Part shown: piece by piece, positions 23,127-31,414 of the stretch | Layout: each line of letters starts with the position of its first letter | How positions within the stretch are numbered: the first letter of the stretch is position 1 | DNA from: Fictibacillus phosphorivorans | GTDB lineage: Bacteria > Bacillota > Bacilli > Bacillales > Fictibacillaceae | Assembly: GCF_007673525.1 (NCBI RefSeq) | Contig: NZ_VDZU01000001.1 | Coordinates: 1,994,177 to 2,058,176 of the forward strand | Direction of reading: 5' to 3' | Length of the DNA: 64,000 nucleotides | The notes under the pieces: generated by a model | What the model saw: the letters and a program-made list of their open reading frames with translations, nothing else | Database searches by the model: none | What the model was told of the DNA's origin: nothing | Position numbers and translations under genes: made by a program

Positions 23127-24881
23127 ATAACTCAATTTGATACTCAAGAAAATCGCGATCTACTGCGTAAATATCTATTTAAAGACTTTCTAAAACGTGG
23201 ATACGATAAGAAGTTAGCAATCGAACGTACTGGTGAATTAATGAAACAACATAATAGAAACTTATTCGGCTCAAATGGTCTTGCCTATTCACTAGGTAAA
23301 CGATCATTTGAGTTTTTCTGTTTATATTTCCTTCAAGATTTCTTTGTACCTAAATCAACTAACTTGTCTCGTCCTCTCGCACCTGTTCATTATGAAGTGT
23401 GGAAAGAACTAGAGAATATATTCATTCATAATACTCACGATAAGCAAGAATTTATTCTCCCTCGTGGATGTGCTAAGACAACTATTATTGATATGGCTTT
23501 AAGTTGTTTTTTACATTGCTATAAAGTCAGTACTTTTACAATTGTAATGGCAAATAGAGAACTAGATGCAGTCAACTTTGTAGATCAAACGAAGAAAGCA
23601 TTACAGACTCCATACATTGTTCATACTTTTGGTACTTTAGTTAATCCACGTAATCGAACAGTTAATAAATTGGAACTTGAATTAGATAACGATACCAAAA
23701 TACAAGCATATTCATCTGGTTCATCTGTTCGTGGAGCTGCTTATATCTCACCTAATGGAATCTTTAGACCAATGGTTTATATAGCAGATGACTATATTTC
23801 TGAGGCTGATATCCTGACAGATGAAAGTAAAGCTAAAAAGTATCTGAAATGGCAAAAGGAAGTAGAAGAAGGTGGAGATGAGGCAGTATATCGTGAAGGT
23901 AAACTCATTAAACCTGCTACTAAGTTTCTTGTGTTAGGTACTCCATTAGCTCCTGGTGATTTTATTGATTCAATTAAGAAGAATCCTGAATATAAAGTAT
24001 TTCACCGTTCTGTTGTAGATTTTGATATAGATAAATACTTTGATGAACATGAAAAATGGCAAGAGTTTAAAAACATTCTATACAATGACAAGTTAGAAGA
24101 TCCACTTCAATCTGCTATGGATTTCTACAATGAAAATAAAGAGGATATGGACTTTACAACCGTTTGGAATGGTAAGTATGAGTGTTATAAGATGGCTATC
24201 AAGTATTTTGAGAAGCGAATAGCATTCATGCAAGAACTTATGTGTATATCTGAAAACATTGGTGATAAGTGGTTTAAATCAAATGCGACACAATCAAAAG
24301 AAGATATTGAGAATCATACTTTCACTAAGACAATGCTATGTATAGATACAGCAGGTGTAAAGAATAAAGATAAGAAACGTTCTGACTCATTTGCTTTTGC
24401 TGTTGGTTCATCCTCTGATAATGGATTTAAGTATATTCGTTCTGGTCAGTTAAGGAAGTTTAATGAATTTGACGAGTATATTGACCATGTCCTTTATTTG
24501 TTAAAGGAATTTAAAGATATTGTTCATTGCTATATAGAAAAGAATACATACAACGGCTTGGACGTTGAAAATATCAAGAAAAAGATTGAAAAAGACAAAG
24601 AATTATCATCTAGAGACATTACTTTTATCAATGAGATGCAACGTAAGAATAAAGATGAAAAAATATCAACGATTGTATCTGATGTGAACAATGGTCGTAT
24701 AATCTTCTGTGAAAATAGAGTAGAAAAAGAGTTTCTTTCTCGAATTATGGACTTTGCTGGCCAGAAATTTAGTTTACACGATGATAGTCCAGACGTTGTA
24801 GCAGAATTTGCGAATAGAATTGATGAAATCCAAGTAATCAAGCCTATAAAACTATTCAGCAGATCAGCTTTAGGCTTATAA
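23127..24881 (+). CDS. terL: Terminase large subunit (probable ATA start; first ATG at 23241)
   Basis: ATPase/nuclease that packages phage DNA. Walker A-type FILPRGCAKTT, a downstream VYIADDYI acidic segment (Walker B-like), LVLGTPLAPGD, and a C-terminal RNase H-like nuclease beginning MLCIDTAGVKNKD. From ATG 23241 the protein has 546 aa, but coding-like sequence extends 38 codons upstream (TQFDTQENRDLLRKYLF) to ATA at 23127, which sits 8 bases after GGGGG and just after an in-frame stop. No ATG, GTG or TTG exists in that stretch, so ATA initiation or a lost start is indicated. Confidence 0.85.
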   Translation: MTQFDTQENRDLLRKYLFKDFLKRGYDKKLAIERTGELMKQHNRNLFGSNGLAYSLGKRSFEFFCLYFLQDFFVPKSTNLSRPLAPVHYEVWKELENIFIHNTHDKQEFILPRGCAKTTIIDMALSCFLHCYKVSTFTIVMANRELDAVNFVDQTKKALQTPYIVHTFGTLVNPRNRTVNKLELELDNDTKIQAYSSGSSVRGAAYISPNGIFRPMVYIADDYISEADILTDESKAKKYLKWQKEVEEGGDEAVYREGKLIKPATKFLVLGTPLAPGDFIDSIKKNPEYKVFHRSVVDFDIDKYFDEHEKWQEFKNILYNDKLEDPLQSAMDFYNENKEDMDFTTVWNGKYECYKMAIKYFEKRIAFMQELMCISENIGDKWFKSNATQSKEDIENHTFTKTMLCIDTAGVKNKDKKRSDSFAFAVGSSSDNGFKYIRSGQLRKFNEFDEYIDHVLYLLKEFKDIVHCYIEKNTYNGLDVENIKKKIEKDKELSSRDITFINEMQRKNKDEKISTIVSDVNNGRIIFCENRVEKEFLSRIMDFAGQKFSLHDDSPDVVAEFANRIDEIQVIKPIKLFSRSALGL

Positions 24882-24896
24882 GGAAGGGGTGAATTA

Positions 24897-26174
24897 ATGG
24901 AAATTACACAAGATTTATTAAATAAATGCTTTGAAGCATTTAGATTGCAACAAAAAGAGAAAGAAAAGTATCAACGTTATTATGATGGTAAACACGATAT
25001 CTTATCTAACTACACTTTCTCTAAAAATCGCGCTAATACTAAAATTGTAGTGAACTGGTTTAAGAAGTTTCTACACGATGAACTAGCTTATTCTCTGAGT
25101 AATCCTGTTAATTACATAGATAAGAATGGGAATAAAAATTATAAAGATCGGATTGATACCGATTTCTCAACGTGGGAGAAAGTTCATAACCAAAAACTAA
25201 TGCTTAAAACAAATACATTTGGTCATGCGTATGAATTACGGTATCTAAAGGATAATGAGTTTAAATCTACGGTCTTAACACCATTGAATTGCTATGTGTT
25301 AGAGGGAAATGATGCTGATAGAACTGTCCAACTTGCATTACATCACTATACGGAAAGTCAATTCTCTAAGAAAGAACTTGTTGATGTGTACTTACCGAAT
25401 AAAGTTGTTTGGCATTTTGAAGTTGATGGCAAGCAACTAAAGAAAATCGGAGATAGTGAGCATGCTTTCTTATCAGTTCCAGTAAGAGTTGTTGAAGCTA
25501 ATACTGAACGTAAGAGTATGTTAGATGATATTAAAGATTTAATTGATTCTTATAACATTACTATTTCAAATATGGTCAATGAGCTATCTGACTTTAGAAT
25601 GGCACTTCTTAAGGTAATCGGTACTAAATTTGAAAATGATGAAGATGTTTCTAAGGTTATGGAAAAAGGTGTTATTCAACTTCAAACAGGTACGGAAATT
25701 GATTATTTAATTAAGAACTTACCTGATCAGTTTGCTAATAGTACTTTAGGAGAAATCAAAGAGAATCTGTACAAACAAGCATCACATATAGATACAAATG
25801 AGAAACTTCAATCTAATACAAGTGGTTCAGCATTACGTGGGCGATTGATTACATTAGAAAATAAGTGTACAACAATCCATACCATGCTTGAACAGTGTAT
25901 TAAATCAAGATTGAAGGACTATTTCTACATACTGAAGATTAAAGAGAATATTGATTATGATTACAGATTAATCAAGCAGAAATTCACGATGAATGTCCCT
26001 ACTGACTTGTTACATTTAGCTGATATTGCATCAAAACTAAAGGACATCTTTGCTTTAGAGACACTGTATTCACTATTCCCATTTGTTGAGAATCCTTCTT
26101 TAGAGTACCAAAAGTATTTGAAGGAAAGAGAATCAATGATGGATAGAGAAGTTGATTTAGATGCGGTTGAATAA
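24897..26174 (+). CDS. Portal protein (SPP1 gp6-like)
   Basis: 425 aa. Fits the phage_prot_Gp6/portal family: an N-terminal YQRYYDGKHDIL, ISNMVNELSDFRMALLKVIG mid-segment and SGSALRGRLITLENKC, the conserved part near the crown. It forms the dodecameric ring at the capsid vertex. Good ribosome site GGAAGGGGTG. It overlaps the minor head protein gene by 14 bases. Confidence 0.85.
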   Translation: MEITQDLLNKCFEAFRLQQKEKEKYQRYYDGKHDILSNYTFSKNRANTKIVVNWFKKFLHDELAYSLSNPVNYIDKNGNKNYKDRIDTDFSTWEKVHNQKLMLKTNTFGHAYELRYLKDNEFKSTVLTPLNCYVLEGNDADRTVQLALHHYTESQFSKKELVDVYLPNKVVWHFEVDGKQLKKIGDSEHAFLSVPVRVVEANTERKSMLDDIKDLIDSYNITISNMVNELSDFRMALLKVIGTKFENDEDVSKVMEKGVIQLQTGTEIDYLIKNLPDQFANSTLGEIKENLYKQASHIDTNEKLQSNTSGSALRGRLITLENKCTTIHTMLEQCIKSRLKDYFYILKIKENIDYDYRLIKQKFTMNVPTDLLHLADIASKLKDIFALETLYSLFPFVENPSLEYQKYLKERESMMDREVDLDAVE

Positions 26175-27045
26175 GTATTTACAACTATTACGTACATTAA
26201 TTGAACAGTTAGTAACTGGTAATATTAATGATCTATTAAGATTGTTTAAGTCTTCGCTTGGAACTGTACAAAAGGATATTAATTCTTTGTTATTACCTTA
26301 TATTGTTGATGGTAAATTATCAGTATCGAAGAAGCAGCGTTATAAATTGCTTAAGAAACTTGATAAAACTCTTCTTAAACAAGTAAAAGCATTAGGGAAG
26401 AAGGATATTGATTTAACAACCAAGATACTTAATGAAGTTACTTCAGAGTCATATTATCGTACTGCTTTTTTGATGGAATCTGGTCAGGATAAACCGATTG
26501 ATGTTGTAGCACTCCAATCTAACGAAATGAAAGCAATCGTTGATACTCCTGTTAAGGAAGAAATGTTTTCTGATCGTATTTGGAAGAACAAAAAGAAGTT
26601 AGTCAAACAAGTTAGATATAGTGTTGAACAAGCTTTAATAAATGGTACCGACCCTAAGAAACTTGCTAAAGAAGTAAAGCGGATATTTGGAGTATCTACA
26701 TACGATTCTGAAAGACTGATATTTAATGAAGTTGCAAGAGTTCATAGACAAGCTCAAGATCAAGTATATGAGCAGATGAAAGTTAAAAAGGTAATGTTCG
26801 ATGCAACCTTAGATAAAGTTACAAGTAAATACTGTCGTGAACATGACGGTAGGATTTATGAGTTCGGAAAACATCCTAACATTCCTGCAGATTCTCATGT
26901 TGGTTGTAGGTCTGATATTATTCCTGTTGTTGATGGGTGGAAACCTACCGTTAAAAAGGAAAATATCAAGAATGAAGATGGAGTAAAGCCGATTATTGAT
27001 TACTCCAATTATGAAGAATGGATGAAGAATAAAGGATTTAAGTAA
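26161..27045 (+). CDS. Minor head protein (SPP1 gp7-like)
   Basis: 294 aa. The C-terminal module DATLDKVTSKYCREHDGRIY, then HPNIPADSHVGCRSDIIPV, is the phage Mu protein F/SPP1 gp7 head morphogenesis motif with paired Cys/His. The N-terminal part is helical. It binds the portal and aids DNA entry. A terminator hairpin follows. Confidence 0.85.
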   Translation: MRLNKYLQLLRTLIEQLVTGNINDLLRLFKSSLGTVQKDINSLLLPYIVDGKLSVSKKQRYKLLKKLDKTLLKQVKALGKKDIDLTTKILNEVTSESYYRTAFLMESGQDKPIDVVALQSNEMKAIVDTPVKEEMFSDRIWKNKKKLVKQVRYSVEQALINGTDPKKLAKEVKRIFGVSTYDSERLIFNEVARVHRQAQDQVYEQMKVKKVMFDATLDKVTSKYCREHDGRIYEFGKHPNIPADSHVGCRSDIIPVVDGWKPTVKKENIKNEDGVKPIIDYSNYEEWMKNKGFK

Positions 27046-27071
27046 ACACCTAATTTAAGGTGTATTTTTTA
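27046..27071 (+). terminator. Short intrinsic terminator
   Basis: ACACCT and AGGTGT around AATTTA, followed by ATTTTTT. Confidence 0.6.
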
Positions 27072-27136
27072 TGGTTAAAAATCAACTTGCACTCATTGGG
27101 CATTAGCGTTTTGAGGGCAAAAAGGAGAAAAGAAAG

Positions 27137-27748
27137 ATGAATTTAGAAGATATTAAGAAGTTTTTAGATGAGAACAAAGGGCAAGAAGAAGTAAGTGCAT
27201 ATCTTCAGGGCTTTAAGAAATTTGGTGTTGATGAGGTGCAAAAGTTTGTAAGTGAAAATGAAGAGGCTCGTAAATGGTTTGATTCTGAAAAGGATAAGCA
27301 TTTTTCAAAAGGTTTGGATACGTGGAGAACTAATAATCTTGAAAAGATTATTTCTGAAGAGATTAAGAAGCGTAATCCTGATAAAACTCCAGAACAATTA
27401 GAACTGGATAAATTAAGAGCTGATCTTGAGAAAATGCAAAATGAAAAAGTAAGAGAGACGCTTAAAAATAAAGCTTTAACTGTAGCTGGTGATAAGAAAA
27501 TTCCTACATCTTTGATTGATTTCTTTATTGGTCAAGATGAAGAAGGGACACTTGCAAATCTAGGACAGTTTGAAACAGCTATGAATGAGTATGTGAAATC
27601 TCAAGTTGAAGATAGATTGAAAGGTTCTTATACACCTCCAGGTGGCGGCAATCCAAGTGTTATTACTATGGATCAATTAAAGAACATGTCTACTGAAGAA
27701 ATTGCAAAACTAGATCCAAAATTATTAGACGATTTGTTAAAAGGATAA
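27137..27748 (+). CDS. Scaffold protein (DUF4355-like)
   Basis: 203 aa, highly charged and helical, with a coiled-coil (PEQLELDKLRADLEKMQNEK) and a Gly/Pro-rich end (TPPGGGNPS) leading into a short C-terminal helix, typical of capsid scaffolds placed before the major capsid gene. Confidence 0.8.
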   Translation: MNLEDIKKFLDENKGQEEVSAYLQGFKKFGVDEVQKFVSENEEARKWFDSEKDKHFSKGLDTWRTNNLEKIISEEIKKRNPDKTPEQLELDKLRADLEKMQNEKVRETLKNKALTVAGDKKIPTSLIDFFIGQDEEGTLANLGQFETAMNEYVKSQVEDRLKGSYTPPGGGNPSVITMDQLKNMSTEEIAKLDPKLLDDLLKG

Positions 27749-27821
27749 GTATTTGTCTTTCAGGCTAGACGTAAAAGAAGCACTATAAATATAAAAAATG
27801 ATAAGGTATAGGTGATTTAAT

Positions 27822-28634
27822 ATGGCAGTAACATCTTTTATTCCACAAGTTTGGGAAGCAAAACTATTAACAAAATACAACAAAGGAGCAATTGCAGAAC
27901 TTATTACTACTCGTCCTACTAAAATTGCAGGTAATACAATTACTTTCAACAAAGCTACTGACGTAACAATTAAGGACTATGCTGGTTCTGTTGCATGGGA
28001 TACTGTTAACACAACTTCTGTTGATATCCTTATGAATCAAAAGAAATATTTCTCAATTCAAGTTGACGATGTCGATGCAGTTCAAGCTGCTGGCGAATTA
28101 ATGCAACCACATGTAAACGGTGCAGCAGTTAGCCTACAAGAAACAACTGATAGCTATGTTCTTGGTTTGTTCACTGGTGCTCACGCTGACAATGTTATCG
28201 GTAACGATACTACTCCAATCGCATTGACTAAAGCAAATGTTTATGACTCTATCGTTGATCTTGGTACTAAATTGAACAAGAAGAAAGTTCCAAAAGCTGA
28301 CCGTTTCTGTGTTATTGATTCTGATGTTCTAGGACTTCTTTCTAAAGATGACCGTTTCACTCGTTCACCAGTTGTTCTTGAAAATGGTGTTGTTGAAGGT
28401 CAAAAGATCAATGGGATGCAGATTGTTGTATCTGAAGAGTTGTCTCAAGCTGCTGGTAAGAAGAAGATCATGGCACTACACAAAGAAGCAATCGGTTTCG
28501 GCAAGCAAATCGATCAAGTAGAAGCTATGCGTCTTGAAAATGCTTTTGCTGACGGTGTACGTGGTCTTACTGTTTACGGTTCTTCTGTACTTCGTCCTGA
28601 GGCACTTGCAGTACTTACTGCAACAGTAGCATAA
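27822..28634 (+). CDS. Major capsid protein
   Basis: 270 aa. Fits the HK97-fold P22 coat/N4 gp56-type capsid families: IPQVWEAKLLTKYNKGAIAE at the N-terminus, KKYFSIQVDDVDAVQAAGEL in the middle and GVRGLTVYGSSVLRPEAL at the end. Its codon use (many CGT, GCT, GGT) is visibly biased compared with neighbours, as expected for a highly expressed gene, and a strong terminator follows immediately. Confidence 0.9.
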   Translation: MAVTSFIPQVWEAKLLTKYNKGAIAELITTRPTKIAGNTITFNKATDVTIKDYAGSVAWDTVNTTSVDILMNQKKYFSIQVDDVDAVQAAGELMQPHVNGAAVSLQETTDSYVLGLFTGAHADNVIGNDTTPIALTKANVYDSIVDLGTKLNKKKVPKADRFCVIDSDVLGLLSKDDRFTRSPVVLENGVVEGQKINGMQIVVSEELSQAAGKKKIMALHKEAIGFGKQIDQVEAMRLENAFADGVRGLTVYGSSVLRPEALAVLTATVA

Positions 28635-28645
28635 ATACATACTTG

Positions 28646-28674
28646 GAGAAGGGTTAAATCCCTTCTCTTTTTTT
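28646..28674 (+). terminator. Terminator after the capsid gene
   Basis: GAGAAGGG and CCCTTCTC (8 bp, 6-base loop) then seven T's. It would reduce downstream transcription relative to capsid. Confidence 0.8.
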
Positions 28675-28688
28675 AATGAGGTGATTTG

Positions 28689-28856
28689 ATGTTTTTTAAA
28701 AATAAAGAAACAGGTCTAATTTGGGAAGTTACTGATGTAGATCATATTAAACGGTGTAATGCTGACTCTAATTATGAGGAAGTTCCTGAGCCTAAGAAGA
28801 CAAAGGAAAAGGAAGATAAAACAGAACAACCAAAAAAGAAACCTGTTAAGAAATAG
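28689..28856 (+). CDS. Small hypothetical phage protein (55 aa)
   Basis: ATG 28689 after GAGGTGATT. A short folded start (FFKNKETGLIWEVTDVDHI) is followed by a Lys/Glu/Pro-rich tail (KKTKEKEDKTEQPKKKPVKK). Small proteins of this layout are common between capsid and connector genes of Bacillus siphoviruses; function unknown. Confidence 0.6.
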   Translation: MFFKNKETGLIWEVTDVDHIKRCNADSNYEEVPEPKKTKEKEDKTEQPKKKPVKK

Positions 28857-28864
28857 GTGATGAA

Positions 28865-29173
28865 ATGGATACACAAGAAGTAAAAGATATTCTAGGTATC
28901 ACTAATTCCAAACATGATATATACATTCAAACTTCTATCCCTTTGTTTATAGAATTCATTCAAGAGTACAGTAACAATAGCTTTCTTGATGAAAGTGGAA
29001 ATGTTGTATTAAAAGGCGGGGCAAAAATTGCACTTGCTAAAATGATTGAATACAACATGAATAAATCAGGTCAATCTTCTCGTTCATTTGGAGAAGTCTC
29101 ATACTCTTTTGATACAGACTTTCCGCAATCAATACTCAAGTTACTACAGCCTTATTTGAGGATAAAAGTATGA
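28865..29173 (+). CDS. Head-tail connector protein (SPP1 gp15/HK97 gp6-like)
   Basis: 102 aa. The order and the helical pattern (QTSIPLFIEFIQEYSNNSFL, then AKMIEYNMNKSG and EVSYSFDTDFPQSILKLLQPY) fit the DNA-packaging adaptor family that docks on the portal. It overlaps the next gene by four bases. Confidence 0.75.
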   Translation: MDTQEVKDILGITNSKHDIYIQTSIPLFIEFIQEYSNNSFLDESGNVVLKGGAKIALAKMIEYNMNKSGQSSRSFGEVSYSFDTDFPQSILKLLQPYLRIKV

Positions 29174-29487
29174 ATGAGTATCCTCACACAATAACATTCC
29201 AACAAAAAACAAAAATTCCAGATGGTTCAGGCGGATATACAGAAGATTGGGCTACATTCAAAGTAGCCGATGCTTTTGTTCAACCTTTAACAGGGAACAA
29301 ACTTTTAATAGCACAACAATTACAATCCAAAATAAATTACAAAGTATTCATGGACTTTGATAGTGAAATCAATTCTAAATTAAGGATTGATTATAACGGG
29401 AATATCTTAAAAATAGATGCTCCAATAGATCAAGGTGGATTAGAAGAAGTTTTATGTCTGTTGTGTGTTAGTGAGGTAAGTCAATGA
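29170..29487 (+). CDS. Head closure protein (SPP1 gp16-like)
   Basis: 105 aa, beta-rich, with the family signature PHTITFQQKTKIPDGSGGYT and a later NGNILKIDAPIDQGG. It joins the connector to the tail. Coupled by ATGA-type overlaps on both sides. Confidence 0.75.
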   Translation: MNEYPHTITFQQKTKIPDGSGGYTEDWATFKVADAFVQPLTGNKLLIAQQLQSKINYKVFMDFDSEINSKLRIDYNGNILKIDAPIDQGGLEEVLCLLCVSEVSQ

Positions 29488-29915
29488 AGCTCGATTTTGA
29501 ATTAAAAGGACTTGAGGCTTTAATCAACAACATCAAAGATTACGAGATAAACAAAAAGACAGATGTTAGTAAGATTGTTAAAGATACAGCGATGAAAATT
29601 CAAGCCAATGCGAAACAAAAAACTCCTGTAAAGTCAGGTACTTTAAAGAGAAGTATTTGTGTTGATCTCTCGACAGATGAAATGAGTGCAGAGATTGGAA
29701 CCTCGCTTGAATATGCTGCTCATGTTGAATTTGGGACAGCACCTAGAACGATTTCAGTTAATGAAGCCAATGTTCTTAGTGACGGGAAACAATTCTTTGG
29801 GAAAGAAGTTAAACATCCGGGTAGTAAATCCCAACCATTTCTTTTTCCTGCTTATGAACAAGAAATCCCTGAATATAAGAGTAAACTAGCTGAAGCTTTG
29901 AGGGATGTAAAATGA
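29484..29915 (+). CDS. Head-tail joining protein (HK97 gp10-like)
   Basis: 143 aa. NAKQKTPVKSGTLKRSICVD and AAHVEFGTAPRTI are the HK97 gp10 hallmarks. Part of a run of overlapping connector genes. Confidence 0.85.
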   Translation: MKLDFELKGLEALINNIKDYEINKKTDVSKIVKDTAMKIQANAKQKTPVKSGTLKRSICVDLSTDEMSAEIGTSLEYAAHVEFGTAPRTISVNEANVLSDGKQFFGKEVKHPGSKSQPFLFPAYEQEIPEYKSKLAEALRDVK

Positions 29916-30316
29916 AGACTGCAATACTAAGCTTGCAAACCGCCATTTATAATAGACTGTCTAATGATGCACAATTAGCTGCAAAAATTACTGGTGTTTA
30001 TGATGCGGTAGATGAAAATACTGTCTTTCCATACGTAACGGTTGGAAATGGGGATACAGTTAACAACTGGTCTACTTCTACTTGGTATGGAGAAGAGTTA
30101 ACACATACATTACATGTTTGGTCACGTTATAAAGGTAAAAAAGAAGCAGTAGAAATCATGAATTTGATAATAAACGCTCTTTCTCAACCACTATCCATTG
30201 ATGGTGGTTTTTTAGTGGAGTTTACACAATTAGAGTTTATGGAAGTGCTTAGTGATCCTGATGATATTACAAGGCATGGAGTAATGCGGTACAGATTTAA
30301 GATAAGAAACCAATAG
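29912..30316 (+). CDS. Tail completion protein (DUF3168, SPP1 gp17-like)
   Basis: 134 aa. LQTAIYNRLSNDAQLAAKIT, TVFPYVTVGNGD and HTLHVWSRYKGKKEA match the tail terminator/completion family. It overlaps the preceding gene by four bases. Confidence 0.85.
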   Translation: MKTAILSLQTAIYNRLSNDAQLAAKITGVYDAVDENTVFPYVTVGNGDTVNNWSTSTWYGEELTHTLHVWSRYKGKKEAVEIMNLIINALSQPLSIDGGFLVEFTQLEFMEVLSDPDDITRHGVMRYRFKIRNQ

Positions 30317-30327
30317 GGGGCTATATA

Positions 30328-30732
30328 ATGCGTGGAGTAGATATTTTATTAATGGTTAATACAGGAACAGATGCAGTACCAGTTTGGACTGCTGTAGCTG
30401 GTCAACGTAATGCAACTCTGGCAGAAGAAAGCGAAACAATTGACATTACGTCAAAAGATTCTCAAGGTGCTTTTGAATACGATTATGGATTTTATGGATG
30501 GACTATTGATGCAGATGGGGTCTATGTCAAAGATGACGCAGGATATCAAGAGCTTAAGGATGCTATCCGTAATAAACAAAAGATAAAAGTTCGTATTCAA
30601 GAAGAAGGCGTTGCTACTGAAGAAGGAATGGCTTTAGTTACATCAGCAGAATTTGAAGGTGCTTATGATGCTGAAGTTACATACTCAGTCTCACTTCAAG
30701 GAACAGGAAAACTAGAAACGCCAAGTGCGTAA
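30328..30732 (+). CDS. Major tail protein (TP901-1-like tail tube)
   Basis: 134 aa. RGVDILLMVNTG, AGQRNATLAEESETIDITSK and a beta-rich body with FEGAYDAEVTYSVSLQGTG match TP901-1-type tail tube proteins. Ribosome site AGGGGG. Confidence 0.88.
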   Translation: MRGVDILLMVNTGTDAVPVWTAVAGQRNATLAEESETIDITSKDSQGAFEYDYGFYGWTIDADGVYVKDDAGYQELKDAIRNKQKIKVRIQEEGVATEEGMALVTSAEFEGAYDAEVTYSVSLQGTGKLETPSA

Positions 30733-30751
30733 TAATTGGAGGAAATAAATA

Positions 30752-31105
30752 ATGAGTTTACAAAAATATGTTGAAGTACAACTTGATGGTAAAACAAAGC
30801 TTCTTAGATTTGACTATAATTCGGTTTCCGATCTCGAAGCATTTTATGGAAAAGGTATCAGTTCAATTCTTACTGAGGAGCAAATGGGATTTAATACACT
30901 TCGTATTTTCTACACATTTGGATTGAAATGGAAAGATCATGGAATTACTCCTCAAAGAGTAGGAAATATGCTTGGTGATGCAATTGACAATGGAGAATCG
31001 TTAGAATCACTTTTCAAACCAATTATGAAAGGCTTAAAACTCTCTAAACTTCTTGGAGATGACTTTGATGTTCCCGAAGATGAGGAAGTAAAGAACCCAA
31101 ACTAA
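30752..31105 (+). CDS. Tail assembly chaperone G
   Basis: 117 aa. LLRFDYNSVSDLEAFYGKGI is typical of gpG-type chaperones of the GTA_TIM/TAC class between tail tube and tape measure. Its last codons contain the slip site CCCAAAC immediately before TAA 31103, so a share of ribosomes would continue into the following frame as the longer GT protein. Confidence 0.85.
   Translation: MSLQKYVEVQLDGKTKLLRFDYNSVSDLEAFYGKGISSILTEEQMGFNTLRIFYTFGLKWKDHGITPQRVGNMLGDAIDNGESLESLFKPIMKGLKLSKLLGDDFDVPEDEEVKNPN
31096..31102 (+). promoter_or_regulatory. Programmed -1 frameshift site (C CCA AAC) of the G/GT chaperones
   Basis: In the zero frame the heptamer reads C CCA AAC, directly followed by TAA. A -1 slip gives CCC AAA then CTA AAT AAA GGG ATG GAT, entering the next frame without a stop (that frame is open from 31084). 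This is the classic X XXY YYZ arrangement. Confidence 0.85.
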
Positions 31106-31113
31106 ATAAAGGG

Positions 31114-31407
31114 ATGGATTGGAAAGGGATCAAACAATTAGCGTTTGGTCCCTTAAATTTATCCCATGATATTTTAGGAAAATTAACTCATGGCGAATTC
31201 ATGGAGCTAGTTGAAGGGTTTGAATGGCGAGATAAATATCAACGTTCAATGATGGCTATCCATGCGAGAACAATAATGTCCGCTCAAGGTAGGAAACCTC
31301 TAGATCCTGTTAAGACATTTGATTTAAAGCAGAAGAAAGAGAAAAAGAAAACTACTGCTGAAGAGAGTAAAGGTATTGTTCAAGAATTAGAAAGAGAAAT
31401 GGGGTGA
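31114..31407 (+). CDS. Tail chaperone T part (expressed mainly as GT fusion)
   Basis: 97 aa if started at ATG 31114 (no good ribosome site), more likely made as a fusion with the preceding protein through the -1 slip at 31096. MDWKGIKQLAFGPLNLSHDI and a helical, Lys-rich end fit the T domain that binds the tape measure protein. Confidence 0.8.
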   Translation: MDWKGIKQLAFGPLNLSHDILGKLTHGEFMELVEGFEWRDKYQRSMMAIHARTIMSAQGRKPLDPVKTFDLKQKKEKKKTTAEESKGIVQELEREMG

Positions 31408-31414
31408 GTAAGTA

